Below, one piece after another: positions 52,907-61,087 of a stretch of 64,000 nucleotides of DNA. Each line of letters begins with the position of its first letter. Positions within the stretch are counted from its first letter, which is position 1. The position numbers and the translations under genes were made by a program. A model generated the notes under the pieces. It was given only the letters and a program-made list of their open reading frames with translations. It searched no databases and had not been told where the DNA came from. The stretch comes from Anaerolineales bacterium (lineage in GTDB: Bacteria > Chloroflexota > Anaerolineae > Anaerolineales > Villigracilaceae), in the NCBI GenBank assembly GCA_014860745.1, contig JACZJC010000063.1:1-64000 (forward strand), read 5' to 3'.

Positions 52907-53041
52907 ACCCGTTGCTCCTGGCTCCTCTGGTTGGTAGACCTAGTTTACAATTCCCAACCCCTTAAGTCAATCATTTCTCCGGGACAGGGATGTGGAGTCG
53001 ATAATCTCCCATCAATTTTCGGCATCATGTACAATAGAACC

Positions 53042-53383
53042 ATGCACGAGCTGCCCGTCACTGAATCGCTTTTGAAGATCGCCCTCCAGCACGCGGAAAA
53101 GGCGAACGCCAAAAAGATCACCGGTTTATATGTTGTGATAGGCGACCTCGCCAGCATGGTAGATGACTCGATCCAGTTCTATTGGGATATCATCGCCAAA
53201 GACACCATTGCCGAAGGCGCAACCCTGCACTTTCGCCGCGTCCCCGCCGAATTGCAGTGCATGACCTGCTTCGAGAAATACCATCCCAATCGTGATGAAT
53301 TGATCTGTCCCCAGTGCGGTGGAGTTGGGGCGAAGATCATGGCAGGGGAGGAGTTCGCTTTGGAATCGATTGATGTGGAGTAG
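53042..53383 (+). CDS. hypA: Hydrogenase nickel-insertion protein HypA
   Basis: The 113-residue protein begins MHELPVTES, in which His2 (with Glu3) binds nickel, and has a zinc site of two CxxC pairs (CMTC and CPQC). This is the full HypA length and architecture. It delivers Ni to the large subunit of [NiFe]-hydrogenase with HypB. The start has no Shine-Dalgarno; TACAAT ends six bases before ATG, implying a leaderless message. It opens the hyp operon (order A-B-F-C-D-E). The 45-base spacer to hypB contains a short repeat of TACGTAAT words. Confidence 0.95.
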   Translation: MHELPVTESLLKIALQHAEKANAKKITGLYVVIGDLASMVDDSIQFYWDIIAKDTIAEGATLHFRRVPAELQCMTCFEKYHPNRDELICPQCGGVGAKIMAGEEFALESIDVE

Positions 53384-53390
53384 CGTCTAA

Positions 53391-53411
53391 TACGTAATGC
53401 GTAATACGTAA
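53391..53411. repeat. TACGTAAT-word repeat between hypA and hypB
   Basis: Bases 53391-53411 are nearly the same word three times (TACGTAAT, GCGTAATACGTAA). A 19/21 match occurs inside hypF at 54656-54676, showing one dispersed repeat family in both a spacer and a coding sequence. Confidence 0.8.
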
Positions 53412-53428
53412 AGTGCAAGGAGTTTCTC

Positions 53429-54085
53429 ATGCCTCAAAACATCCCAGTGGTGGAAAACATTCTCAATGCCAACGACCGTCTGGCGGAGGAAAATTTTGCC
53501 CGCATCGAAGACGCAGGCATTTTTTCCATCAATCTAATGGCGTCACCGGGTGCGGGTAAGACCTCGCTCATAGAGCAAACCCTGCCGCGCCTTAAAGATA
53601 AACTTCGTGTGGCGGTCATCGATGGCGACATCGCCACATCCATCGATTCCGATCGAGCCGCACAAGCTGGCGCGCAAGCCGCTATTCAGATCAACACCGG
53701 GGGAGATTGTCATCTCGATGCTGTCATGCTGCGTGGCGCGCTCGAAAAACTTGACTTGAATCAATTTGATTTACTCATTGTTGAGAATGTGGGCAACCTT
53801 GTCTGCCCTGCCAGTTTTAAACTTGGCACGCACAAATCCATTTTAGTTGCATCCGTGCCGGAGGGGGACGATAAACCCTATAAATATCCCGGCATGTATC
53901 GCGGTGTGGACGCGCTTATCATCAACAAAATTGACCTCCTGCCCTATGTCTCGTTCAAGATGGATTATTTTGAACGCGGCGTACAGGTGCTCAATCCCAA
54001 CGTCAAAACCTTCCCGCTTTCCTGCCGAACGGGTGAAGGATTGGACGCCTGGGTCGAGTGGCTCATCCAAAACTCGGCAAAATAA
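53429..54085 (+). CDS. hypB: Hydrogenase nickel-incorporation GTPase HypB
   Basis: The 218-residue SIMIBI-class GTPase has P-loop ASPGAGKTSLIEQTL, switch elements IDGDIATSIDSDRA and the G4 motif INKIDLLP. The nickel/zinc site in the G domain is present (GGDCHLDAVMLRGAL and LVCPASFKLG with its Cys). The high-affinity N-terminal CxxCGC site of E. coli HypB is missing. It hydrolyses GTP when Ni is passed to the hydrogenase precursor together with HypA. AGGAG precedes ATG 53429. Confidence 0.95.
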   Translation: MPQNIPVVENILNANDRLAEENFARIEDAGIFSINLMASPGAGKTSLIEQTLPRLKDKLRVAVIDGDIATSIDSDRAAQAGAQAAIQINTGGDCHLDAVMLRGALEKLDLNQFDLLIVENVGNLVCPASFKLGTHKSILVASVPEGDDKPYKYPGMYRGVDALIINKIDLLPYVSFKMDYFERGVQVLNPNVKTFPLSCRTGEGLDAWVEWLIQNSAK

Positions 54086-54086
54086 T

Positions 54087-56414
54087 ATGCACGGACTTCA
54101 CGTCCACATCACGGGGGTTGTTCAGGGAGTGGGTTTTCGTCCGTTTGTTTACAATCTTGCCACGACACTCCAGCTCAATGGCTGGGTGAAAAACACCTCC
54201 GCAGGCGTTGAGATCGAAGTGGATGGAGAGAAAGGCATCCTCGACACCTTTCTGCAAAAATTACGGGACGACGCCCCCGCACTGTCCCGCATAGATGAAT
54301 TCTCCGCATCCTTCCGCCCTGCCAACGGATTCAGTTCCTTCGATATTATCCACTCTGAATCCATTCCCTCCGCCTTCCAACCCATCTCACCTGACGTTGC
54401 CATCTGCGACGATTGCCTGCGCGAACTCTTCGATCCTTCCGATAGACGATATTTATATCCCTTCATCAACTGCACCAACTGCGGTCCGCGCTTCACCATC
54501 ATCAAAGACATCCCGTATGACCGCCCCTTCACCACGATGGCGGACTTCCCTTTGTGCCGAGATTGCGAACGCGAATATAGAGACCCCACGAATCGCAGAT
54601 TCCATGCCCAGCCGGTGGCCTGTCCCATGTGTGGGCCGAAAGTCTGGCTCGAATTACGTAATACGCAATACGTAATTCGTAACGATGCAATCCAACGAGC
54701 CCGCACTCTCCTCTCACAAGGTCACATCCTCGCGATCAAAGGCCTCGGCGGATTTCACCTTGCGTGTGATGCGACGAATTCGACTGCCGTAACCGAACTG
54801 CGTGCCCGCAAACTGCGCGTTGACAAACCCTTCGCGTTGATGATGCCCGACCTCGAAACTGTTAAACAACATTGCTTCGTCAGTGACGCGGAGCAGGGAC
54901 TGCTTCAATCTACTGCGCGCCCTATTGTTTTGTTAAAACGCAAACCCGAATCCACCATCGCCAAAGAAGTCGCCCCCAACCAAAATTGGCTTGGCATCAT
55001 GCTTCCCTACACCCCGCTTCATCATTTACTACTTACTAATTACTCCTCACCATTTACTGCCCTCGTCATGACCAGCGGCAACCTCTCCGAAGAACCCATC
55101 GCAATCGACAACGATGAAGCGCGGAACAGACTATCTAATCTTGCAGACGCCTTCCTGATGCACAACCGTGACATCCACATCCGCTGCGATGATTCGGTGG
55201 TGCGGATTTTTGACGATAGACCAGAGACAGTAGATCGTGCTCCATCGTCTACCGTCCATCGTCCATCGTCCATCTATCCCCTGCGTCGCTCCCGCGGTTA
55301 TTCACCATTCCCCGTAAAACTGCCTTTTGAAGTTCCGCAAATTCTGGCGGCTGGCTCAGAATTAAAAAACACCTTTTGCATCACAAATAAAAATTATGCA
55401 TTCCTAAGCCATCACATTGGGGATATGGAAAATTATGAAACTTTGAAATCCTTCGAGCAGGGCGTGGAGCATTTCGAGAGATTATTCCGTGTAAAGCCGG
55501 AAGCCATCGCCTGTGATATGCATCCAAACTATCTTGCGACACGATATGCCCTTGAACGAGCCGAACGCGAAAACCTGCCCATTTTCAATATTCAACATCA
55601 TCATGCACATGTTGCGGCTTGCATGGCCGAGCATGGATTTGACGGTACGCGCCCCGTCATTGGCATTGCTTTCGATGGCACAGGCTATGGCGAGGATGGT
55701 GCGATTTGGGGCGGAGAAATTTTGGTTGCGGATTACAAATCCTATCAACGCGCAGCGCATCTCGAATATTTTCCTCTGCCCGGTGGAGATGCCGCGATCA
55801 AAAAACCTGCGCGTACGGCGCTGGCATTGCTTTGGTCACTTGGCTTGGAGTGGGATGAGCGGCTTGCCCCCGTGATGGAGTTTTGCGCTGAAGACTTGGT
55901 GACTTTACGAATGCAATTGGAGAAGAAAATTAACACGCCGATGACTTCATCCATTGGAAGGTTGTTCGATGCCGCAGCGGCGTTGGCGGGGGGGCGGCAA
56001 AAGGTCAACTACGAGGGGCAGGCGGCGATTGAGTTTGAGTCTTTGGCAGATGATGCCGAAGAGGAGAGTTATTCGTTCGGGATGAATCAGGATCGGGTCG
56101 AAGTAAGAGGCGTTGTTGAAGCGTTGATAAAAGATGCAGCAGCGGGAATCCACCCCTCGAAAATTTCAGCAAAATTCCATAATGGCTTGGCTGATATTTT
56201 GCGCGTAGCCACTCTAAGGATTAAGCGGGATTCTGGAATTAATGATGTGATTCTGTCTGGCGGAGTGTGGCAGAATATCACCCTATTACGACGAACTTTG
56301 GCACTATTGAATGAGGAGGGATTCAAAGTATACATACATAAGGAAGTGCCGACAAATGACGGCGGGCTTTCGTTGGGGCAGGCCGTGATTGCAGCGATGC
56401 GAATGCGAGGTTGA
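54087..56414 (+). CDS. hypF: Carbamoyltransferase HypF
   Basis: HypF makes the thiocarbamate on HypE from carbamoyl phosphate and ATP, the source of cyanide ligands. The 775 residues hold, in order, an acylphosphatase domain (VVQGVGFRPFVYNL), two zinc-finger motifs (CDDC..CTNC and CRDC..CPMC), a YrdC-like ATP-binding domain (GGFHLACDA, LPYTPLHHLL) and a Kae1/carbamoyl domain (IQHHHAHVAAC, LSGGVWQN). The start ATG 54087 lies directly after hypB; an upstream in-frame extension reaches into hypB and is not used. Odd: three segments absent from other HypF, at about 188-200 (RNTQYVIRND), 310-325 and 375-397 (DRAPSSTVHRPSS), are encoded by short-word repeats. They fall in linkers between conserved blocks and keep frame. 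Confidence 0.95.
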   Translation: MHGLHVHITGVVQGVGFRPFVYNLATTLQLNGWVKNTSAGVEIEVDGEKGILDTFLQKLRDDAPALSRIDEFSASFRPANGFSSFDIIHSESIPSAFQPISPDVAICDDCLRELFDPSDRRYLYPFINCTNCGPRFTIIKDIPYDRPFTTMADFPLCRDCEREYRDPTNRRFHAQPVACPMCGPKVWLELRNTQYVIRNDAIQRARTLLSQGHILAIKGLGGFHLACDATNSTAVTELRARKLRVDKPFALMMPDLETVKQHCFVSDAEQGLLQSTARPIVLLKRKPESTIAKEVAPNQNWLGIMLPYTPLHHLLLTNYSSPFTALVMTSGNLSEEPIAIDNDEARNRLSNLADAFLMHNRDIHIRCDDSVVRIFDDRPETVDRAPSSTVHRPSSIYPLRRSRGYSPFPVKLPFEVPQILAAGSELKNTFCITNKNYAFLSHHIGDMENYETLKSFEQGVEHFERLFRVKPEAIACDMHPNYLATRYALERAERENLPIFNIQHHHAHVAACMAEHGFDGTRPVIGIAFDGTGYGEDGAIWGGEILVADYKSYQRAAHLEYFPLPGGDAAIKKPARTALALLWSLGLEWDERLAPVMEFCAEDLVTLRMQLEKKINTPMTSSIGRLFDAAAALAGGRQKVNYEGQAAIEFESLADDAEEESYSFGMNQDRVEVRGVVEALIKDAAAGIHPSKISAKFHNGLADILRVATLRIKRDSGINDVILSGGVWQNITLLRRTLALLNEEGFKVYIHKEVPTNDGGLSLGQAVIAAMRMRG
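54654..54683. repeat. In-frame TACGTAAT-word insert in hypF
   Basis: The sequence TACGTAATACGCAATACG and its continuation to 54683 match the hypA-hypB spacer repeat at 19 of 21 bases. In hypF it codes for about ten residues between the second zinc motif and the YrdC domain. Confidence 0.75.
55211..55277. repeat. In-frame ccatcgtc-word insert in hypF
   Basis: Variants of CCATCGT(C/CTAC) occur at least five times between 55240 and 55277, after an AGACCAGAGACAGTAG-type start. The tract adds about 20 residues between DDSVVRIFDDRP and LRRSRGYSP, which adjoin in other HypF proteins. Confidence 0.75.
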
Positions 56415-56415
56415 A

Positions 56416-56664
56416 ATGTGTTTAGGTGTGCCAGGAAAAATCGTCGAGATGTATGAGAAGGGTGGCTTGCAAATGGCGAGGGTGGATTTTGGTGGAATTT
56501 TTCGCGAGGCTTGTTTGAGTTATGTGCCCGAAGCAACGATTGGGAACTATTGCATCATCCATGTGGGGTTTGCCATCAGCTTGTTGAGCGAGAAGGAAGC
56601 CATGGAAACGCTGGATCTGTTGAGACAGATCGATGGCATGGAAGAAGAATTGGGGGAAGGGTAA
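56416..56664 (+). CDS. hypC: Hydrogenase assembly chaperone HypC
   Basis: The 82-residue protein begins MCLGVPGKIVEMYE: Cys2 is the essential residue that binds HypD and the hydrogenase precursor. Then ARVDFGGIFREACLSYVPEA is the OB-fold core. With HypD it holds the Fe(CN)2CO unit. It starts one base after the hypF stop. Its own stop lies in the left arm of a perfect 26-base palindrome. Confidence 0.97.
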   Translation: MCLGVPGKIVEMYEKGGLQMARVDFGGIFREACLSYVPEATIGNYCIIHVGFAISLLSEKEAMETLDLLRQIDGMEEELGEG

Positions 56665-56686
56665 CGCGATATTAATATCGCGTTAC
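56661..56686. repeat. Perfect 26-base palindrome between hypC and hypD
   Basis: Bases 56661-56686 are exactly self-complementary (arm GTAACGCGATATT). The stop TAA of hypC is at 56662-56664, and the hypD start is eight bases after the palindrome. Length, GTAA/TTAC ends and TTAA centre equal those of the palindrome at the GltD stop (38591-38616). In mRNA it would be a stable hairpin just before hypD, where no Shine-Dalgarno is evident. Confidence 0.85.
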
Positions 56687-56694
56687 ATAAAGCA

Positions 56695-57777
56695 ATGAAA
56701 TACGTTACCGAATATCGCGATGCCGAATCGGTGAAAGGCGTTATTGAGGAAATACGCCGTACAGTCACGCGCCCGTGGACGTTGATGGAAATCTGCGGCG
56801 GCCAGACTCACGCCATCGTTCGGCATGGCTTGGACCAACTGCTCCCGCCTCAGATCGAACTGGTACATGGTCCCGGTTGCCCGGTCTGTGTGACTCCGCT
56901 GGAGCTGATTGACAAAGCCCTGGCAATCGCATCCCGCCCCGATGTGATCTTCTGCTCGTACGGAGATATGCTGCGCGTGCCAGGCTCACACCAGGATTTG
57001 TTCTCGGTGAAAGCGCAGGGCGGGGATGTGCGCGTGGTCTATTCGCCGCTGGATGCCGTTGCGCTCGCCCAACAAAACCCTGAAAAACAAGTTGTTTTTT
57101 TCGCCATTGGTTTCGAGACCACTGCTCCGCCGAACGTGACGAGCGTTTTGCAGGCACAGCATCTCGGCCTGAAAAATTTATCCATCCTGGTTTCGCATGT
57201 GCGTGTGCCGCCTGCCATAAAAGCAATCCTGAGTTCGCCGCACAACCGTGTGCAGGGATTTTTACTGGCGGGGCACGTCAATGCTGTGATGGGGTATTGG
57301 GAATATCCTCCATTATCGGAAGAATTCAGAATCCCCATGGCGGTGACGGGCTTTGAGCCGCTCGATATTGTTCGGGGAATTCTGGGGCTTGTCCAATTAT
57401 TGGAAGCGGGCAAAGTGGAAGTTATCAACGCCTATCAACGGGCGGTGACATTGGAAGGATTAAAGCCAGCGCAGGACGCCATCAATAAGGTCTTCATGGA
57501 ATGTGACCGCAAGTGGCGCGGCATTGGCATGATCCCCATGAGCGGCTGGTGTCTGCGCCCCGAGTTTGATTTCTTCAATGCTGAAAAACGATTCGATGTG
57601 GAGTCCATGCATGCGGACGAATCTCCCTTGTGCATTGCAGGTTCCATTTTGCAGGGATTGCAGAAGCCGCATGATTGTTCCGCCTTTGGAAGGGAATGTA
57701 CTCCGGAGAGTCCGCTTGGCGCGACGATGGTCTCTTCCGAGGGCGCGTGCGCGGCATATTATAAGTACGGACGATGA
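56695..57777 (+). CDS. hypD: Hydrogenase Fe-S maturation protein HypD
   Basis: The 360-residue iron-sulfur protein has the conserved motifs [28 protein letters not shown] (Cys pair) and GFETTAP, and the C-terminal [4Fe-4S] cysteines in [18 protein letters not shown] and [10 protein letters not shown]. It is the scaffold on which Fe receives CN and CO ligands, working with HypC. The ligand set is complete; only a position often Cys (GACMV in many relatives) is Thr here (GATMV). It ends 65 bases before hypE. Confidence 0.96.
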   Translation: MKYVTEYRDAESVKGVIEEIRRTVTRPWTLMEICGGQTHAIVRHGLDQLLPPQIELVHGPGCPVCVTPLELIDKALAIASRPDVIFCSYGDMLRVPGSHQDLFSVKAQGGDVRVVYSPLDAVALAQQNPEKQVVFFAIGFETTAPPNVTSVLQAQHLGLKNLSILVSHVRVPPAIKAILSSPHNRVQGFLLAGHVNAVMGYWEYPPLSEEFRIPMAVTGFEPLDIVRGILGLVQLLEAGKVEVINAYQRAVTLEGLKPAQDAINKVFMECDRKWRGIGMIPMSGWCLRPEFDFFNAEKRFDVESMHADESPLCIAGSILQGLQKPHDCSAFGRECTPESPLGATMVSSEGACAAYYKYGR

Positions 57778-57841
57778 AGAATGAAGAAAGATGAATGGAT
57801 GTCTTCTTTCCCCTTTCTTCTTTCTTTTGAACCGAGGTCTT
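57775..57841. repeat. Purine/pyrimidine mirror repeat between hypD and hypE
   Basis: A purine run GATGAAGAATGAAGAAAGATG (57775-57795) is followed by a pyrimidine run CTTCTTTCCCCTTTCTTC and more up to 57828, partly complementary. It is another short-word tract in the hyp spacers and could form a hairpin. AGGTCTT before ATG 57842 gives a ribosome site for hypE. Confidence 0.5.
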
Positions 57842-58906
57842 ATGTCTGATCAATCTGTAAATATCGAAGGCGCAGTCTGTGCGCCGCACTTAACTCACAA
57901 CGAGCAAATCGTCATGGGGCATGGCGCAGGCGGGCGAATGAGTCATCAATTGATTCAGAAGGCATTTTTGCCCGCTTTTGATAACCCCGCACTGCGGGCA
58001 GGGGATGATGCCGCTAATCTCGAATCAGACCTCCACGAGCGGCTTGCCATCAGCACAGACGCACATGTCGTAACGCCGCTGTTCTTCCCCGGCGGCGATA
58101 TTGGCAGGCTGGCCGTTTGCGGCACCGTCAATGATGTGGCGATGCTGGGCGCGAATCCGTTGTATTTAACTGCGGGGTTTATTCTCGAGGAAGGCCTGCC
58201 CATGGAAACACTCCAACGCGTGATTGCATCCATGAAATCTGCGGCGGAAGAAGCGGGCGTGCAGATCGTGGCGGGTGACACGAAGGTTGTGCAAAAAGGA
58301 AAGGCCGATGGAATGTACATCACCACGGCAGGCGTGGGGGTGATTCGCGCAGGTGTAAAAATTGGCGGCGCACAGGCAAAGGCGGGCGATGTTGTCATTC
58401 TCTCAGGTTCGCTTGGCGATCATGGCATTGCTGTCCTCGGCGCGCGCGGCGAGCTTGGATTTCAATCCACAATTCAAAGCGATGTGGCTCCCCTCAATCA
58501 TTTGATCGAAGCGATTCTCAATGCAAGCGACAACATTCATGTACTGCGCGATCCTACGCGCGGTGGATTGGCGACAACTCTCAATGAGATCGCGACTCAA
58601 TCCAACGTGGGGATTCTGCTCGACGAAATTTCGCTTCCCATCCACCCCGAAGTTGGTGCGGCTTGCGAGATGCTCGGATTCGACCCCCTCTACATTGCCA
58701 ATGAAGGCAAGCTTGTTGCCTTTGTCGCTAACGAGAATGCAGATGCTGTATTAAAAGCAATGCAAGCGACCCGCTATGGCGAAGACGCTTGCATTATCGG
58801 TGAAGTCACTGCCGAACCGCGCGGACGAGTCCTGCTTAAAACCGCCCTCGGCAGCACCCGCGTGGTAGATATGCTCTCCGGGGAAATGCTCCCCAGAATT
58901 TGTTAG
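57842..58906 (+). CDS. hypE: Hydrogenase maturation protein HypE
   Basis: The 354-residue ATP-dependent dehydratase of the PurM/AIR-synthase fold dehydrates the thiocarbamate on its C-terminal Cys to a thiocyanate. It has GHGAGGRMSHQLI near residue 27, RLAVCGTVNDVAMLGANPLYL and a KADGMYITTAGVGV loop. The sequence ends in PRIC, the required C-terminal Cys. It carries about 20 extra residues before the usual start. It is the last hyp gene. No hydrogenase large or small subunit, HypX or protease gene is in the window. Confidence 0.97.
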   Translation: MSDQSVNIEGAVCAPHLTHNEQIVMGHGAGGRMSHQLIQKAFLPAFDNPALRAGDDAANLESDLHERLAISTDAHVVTPLFFPGGDIGRLAVCGTVNDVAMLGANPLYLTAGFILEEGLPMETLQRVIASMKSAAEEAGVQIVAGDTKVVQKGKADGMYITTAGVGVIRAGVKIGGAQAKAGDVVILSGSLGDHGIAVLGARGELGFQSTIQSDVAPLNHLIEAILNASDNIHVLRDPTRGGLATTLNEIATQSNVGILLDEISLPIHPEVGAACEMLGFDPLYIANEGKLVAFVANENADAVLKAMQATRYGEDACIIGEVTAEPRGRVLLKTALGSTRVVDMLSGEMLPRIC

Positions 58907-58909
58907 CCC

Positions 58910-59308
58910 CTAAAAACTGTTTACCGCCTTTTCCAAATCATCAAAGATTTCAATATAAGTCTCGAAACCGCTCAGTTCGAACGCATCACTGACCTGGGGC
59001 GAAAGATTTGCAACCTTGATGTAAGGGGATTTATACGAACCTGCGTTCATCCTCCTGCGCAGTTCGTCATCATTGACATCCTGATGGATTGTGCGCAGTT
59101 TATTGAACAAGTTGTGCAGGGTCCGCAGACCTGCGCTGCTGATATATGGAGCATCCTTCAAATTGATGAGCAAATGTCGTGCGCCTTTATCGATCAATTC
59201 CTCGGCAGCGGATTGAAAGGCGAGGTGCGTGGCCGAGTCGATTTCTCCGCTGATGTGAAGGATGGTTACCGGGACGCGCCCCTGTTCTGTAGTGATGGTG
59301 ATATCCAT
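58910..59308 (-). CDS. STAS-domain anti-sigma factor antagonist
   Basis: The 132-residue protein is a single STAS fold of the SpoIIAA/RsbV group. It has the conserved phosphorylation site DAPYISSAGLRTL (Ser in SSAG) after HLLINLK. Dephosphorylated, such proteins bind an anti-sigma kinase and release its sigma factor. The PP2C phosphatase at 47086 could act on it, but the anti-sigma kinase is not in the window. Residues about 78-98 form a polar insertion. The gene overlaps nothing and converges on hypE with three bases between stops. Confidence 0.88.
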   Translation of the reverse strand: MDITITTEQGRVPVTILHISGEIDSATHLAFQSAAEELIDKGARHLLINLKDAPYISSAGLRTLHNLFNKLRTIHQDVNDDELRRRMNAGSYKSPYIKVANLSPQVSDAFELSGFETYIEIFDDLEKAVNSF

Positions 59309-59333
59309 GATACTTTTTTTCCTTATATATGGT

Positions 59334-60227
59334 TTAGGCGTTCGGGGTTTTTTGCTGGTTCTGCCTGTGAGATTGATTCACAATGTAAATACCAGCGAGA
59401 GCGGTTCCACCGCCGATCCATTGAATGGTCGTAGGGATTTCGCCAAGCAGGGGAATGGCTAGCGCAGCGGTCAGAATAGGCTGCCCAATCAAGGTAGGTG
59501 CAACTACGGAAGCGGGTAAATGCCCAAGCGCGTAGCTGATGGCCAGATACCCGATCGTTTGCGAGACGAGACCCGTGGCGAAGAAAACCATCCAGGTCTG
59601 TGTTGTATAACCAGTTAACGAATTCCCGAGTGCGAGATTGATCACCAGCATTCCCAGCGAGGCACTGACACATACCAGCCAGGTATAACGAAAGGGATCG
59701 ATGTGAATCCGTCCGCGCTGGGTGACGAGTTGGTAGGATGCGTAAAAAATGGCGGCTGTGCTCGCCATCAAGTCTCCCAGGCCGAGGGTGGGGTGAATTA
59801 AAAAATCGCTGCCCATCACAAGGGCTGCCCCGGTCAGGGCAAGGATCAATCCCGTCCAGAACGTACCCTTCAACTTTTCATGAAAAATTATGGCTGCTCC
59901 CAGCGCAACCCATAAAGGCGCAGTGTTGCCCAACAATGTGGCGTTTGCCGCAGTGGTAAATTTTAACGAAGAATTCCAAAAGGCAAAATCGAAGGCAGTG
60001 AACAACCCTCCCAACAACGGGAAATAAAGATATTTTTTATCGATCGCTGGCAATCGATTTTGTTGTGTGAGATAGAAAGGCATCAACAAAAGCGTGCCGA
60101 TCAGCACGCGGTAAAACCCGGTCACCGGACCGGGCGCATCCGCCCAACGCACGAACATGGCAGAGAGACTCAGCGCGATAATGCCAATCGAAAGGACGAT
60201 GTAAGGTAGAAGTCTGTTATGGGTCAT
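59334..60227 (-). CDS. EamA-family (DMT) transporter
   Basis: The 297-residue protein has ten membrane helices in two five-helix EamA repeats (first about 5-135, second about 150-285), with VRWADAPGPVTGFYRVLIG as the usual helix-1/2 loop and GEIPTTIQWIGGGTALAGIY in the end of the second. By family it exports amino acids, nucleotides or other metabolites. Upstream TAAAAT ends six bases before ATG 60227 and no Shine-Dalgarno is present, so it may be leaderless. Confidence 0.88.
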   Translation of the reverse strand: MTHNRLLPYIVLSIGIIALSLSAMFVRWADAPGPVTGFYRVLIGTLLLMPFYLTQQNRLPAIDKKYLYFPLLGGLFTAFDFAFWNSSLKFTTAANATLLGNTAPLWVALGAAIIFHEKLKGTFWTGLILALTGAALVMGSDFLIHPTLGLGDLMASTAAIFYASYQLVTQRGRIHIDPFRYTWLVCVSASLGMLVINLALGNSLTGYTTQTWMVFFATGLVSQTIGYLAISYALGHLPASVVAPTLIGQPILTAALAIPLLGEIPTTIQWIGGGTALAGIYIVNQSHRQNQQKTPNA

Positions 60228-60264
60228 GGAAAGATTTTACCCCGACATTTGCGTGGAACGTGCG

Positions 60265-61008
60265 TCAAACACGGGTGATGGAGATTCTTTCGAGGGTGGG
60301 TAATAGCTCGTTGAGTTTACGCAGGCTAAAGTCTGGTTTGATGCGGCGCATGTCCTCATCCTTGAAGAGCGCGCGGCGAGTGATCCAGATGGTTTGCATG
60401 CCGGAATTTTTCGCGCCGTAAATATCCGCTTCCAGGCTGTCGCCGACCATCACGGCTTCGTTGGGCGAGATGTTCCATTGGGCGCGGGCGATTTCGAATG
60501 CGCGCGGATGCGGCTTGCGGTAAAAGCACGCAGCGGAGGTCAGCACAAAATCGAAATACGGGCGGATGCCAAAATTTTCGATGAGCTCCTGCACGTCCTT
60601 GTCGTCGCCCGCATTGGAAAAAATACCAAGTTTGTAATTTTGTGATTTTAAATTTTGCAGAGTGACGATTGAATCTTCCTCGAGCTGCCAGTTGCTTTGG
60701 GTGACAGAGTACAACGCATCCAGCGCTGACCTGAGAACTGACTCTGGAATTTCAGCATAGCCCAGCTCTTTGAGCAGTTCGCGCAAAACGAAGTGATATG
60801 TTGTTTCCTGATAATCCTTGTCGCGTTGTTCGTAATATTCGTACACGCGCGTGCGGAAGATTTTCGGGTCCACCTTGATGTTGTATTCGCGCAATTTTTT
60901 ACCCAGCGCCTGATCTGCGCGTTCGTACACAGGAGACCAATCTCCGCGGGCATGCATGAGTGTGCCGCCAAGGTCGAAGAGGATATGGCGAACGGATGGA
61001 GTATTCAT
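60265..61008 (-). CDS. HAD-superfamily hydrolase
   Basis: The 247-residue protein has HAD motif I FDLGGTLMHARGD (nucleophile Asp; the second Asp of DxD is replaced by Gly, common in some subgroups), motif II LGIFSNAGDDKDV, motif III Lys in YRKPHPRAF and motif IV GDSLEADIYGAKNSG. An all-helical C1 cap (about 20-110) marks the haloacid-dehalogenase/phosphoglycolate-phosphatase-like branch. Substrate unknown. TATACC ends seven bases before ATG 61008 and a TTTACG lies 17 bases further up, a plausible promoter for a leaderless message. Confidence 0.88.
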   Translation of the reverse strand: MNTPSVRHILFDLGGTLMHARGDWSPVYERADQALGKKLREYNIKVDPKIFRTRVYEYYEQRDKDYQETTYHFVLRELLKELGYAEIPESVLRSALDALYSVTQSNWQLEEDSIVTLQNLKSQNYKLGIFSNAGDDKDVQELIENFGIRPYFDFVLTSAACFYRKPHPRAFEIARAQWNISPNEAVMVGDSLEADIYGAKNSGMQTIWITRRALFKDEDMRRIKPDFSLRKLNELLPTLERISITRV

Positions 61009-61087
61009 TTGTTTTGGTATACCCCGGCTGACGTTTTGCGTAAAGGGGAACTTGGTAGGGTGTTGCTAATTAATTTATTGGAATTTT

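Noticed and set aside
53847-54086. HypF extension into hypB
   Set aside because: The extra 80 residues are hypB read in another frame; the acylphosphatase domain starts at ATG 54087 directly after the hypB stop.
60265-61008. HAD hydrolase judged inactive because motif I is DLGGT, not DxDGT
   Set aside because: The nucleophile Asp is intact and Gly at the second position is common in active and regulatory HAD subgroups, so a loss of function cannot be claimed.
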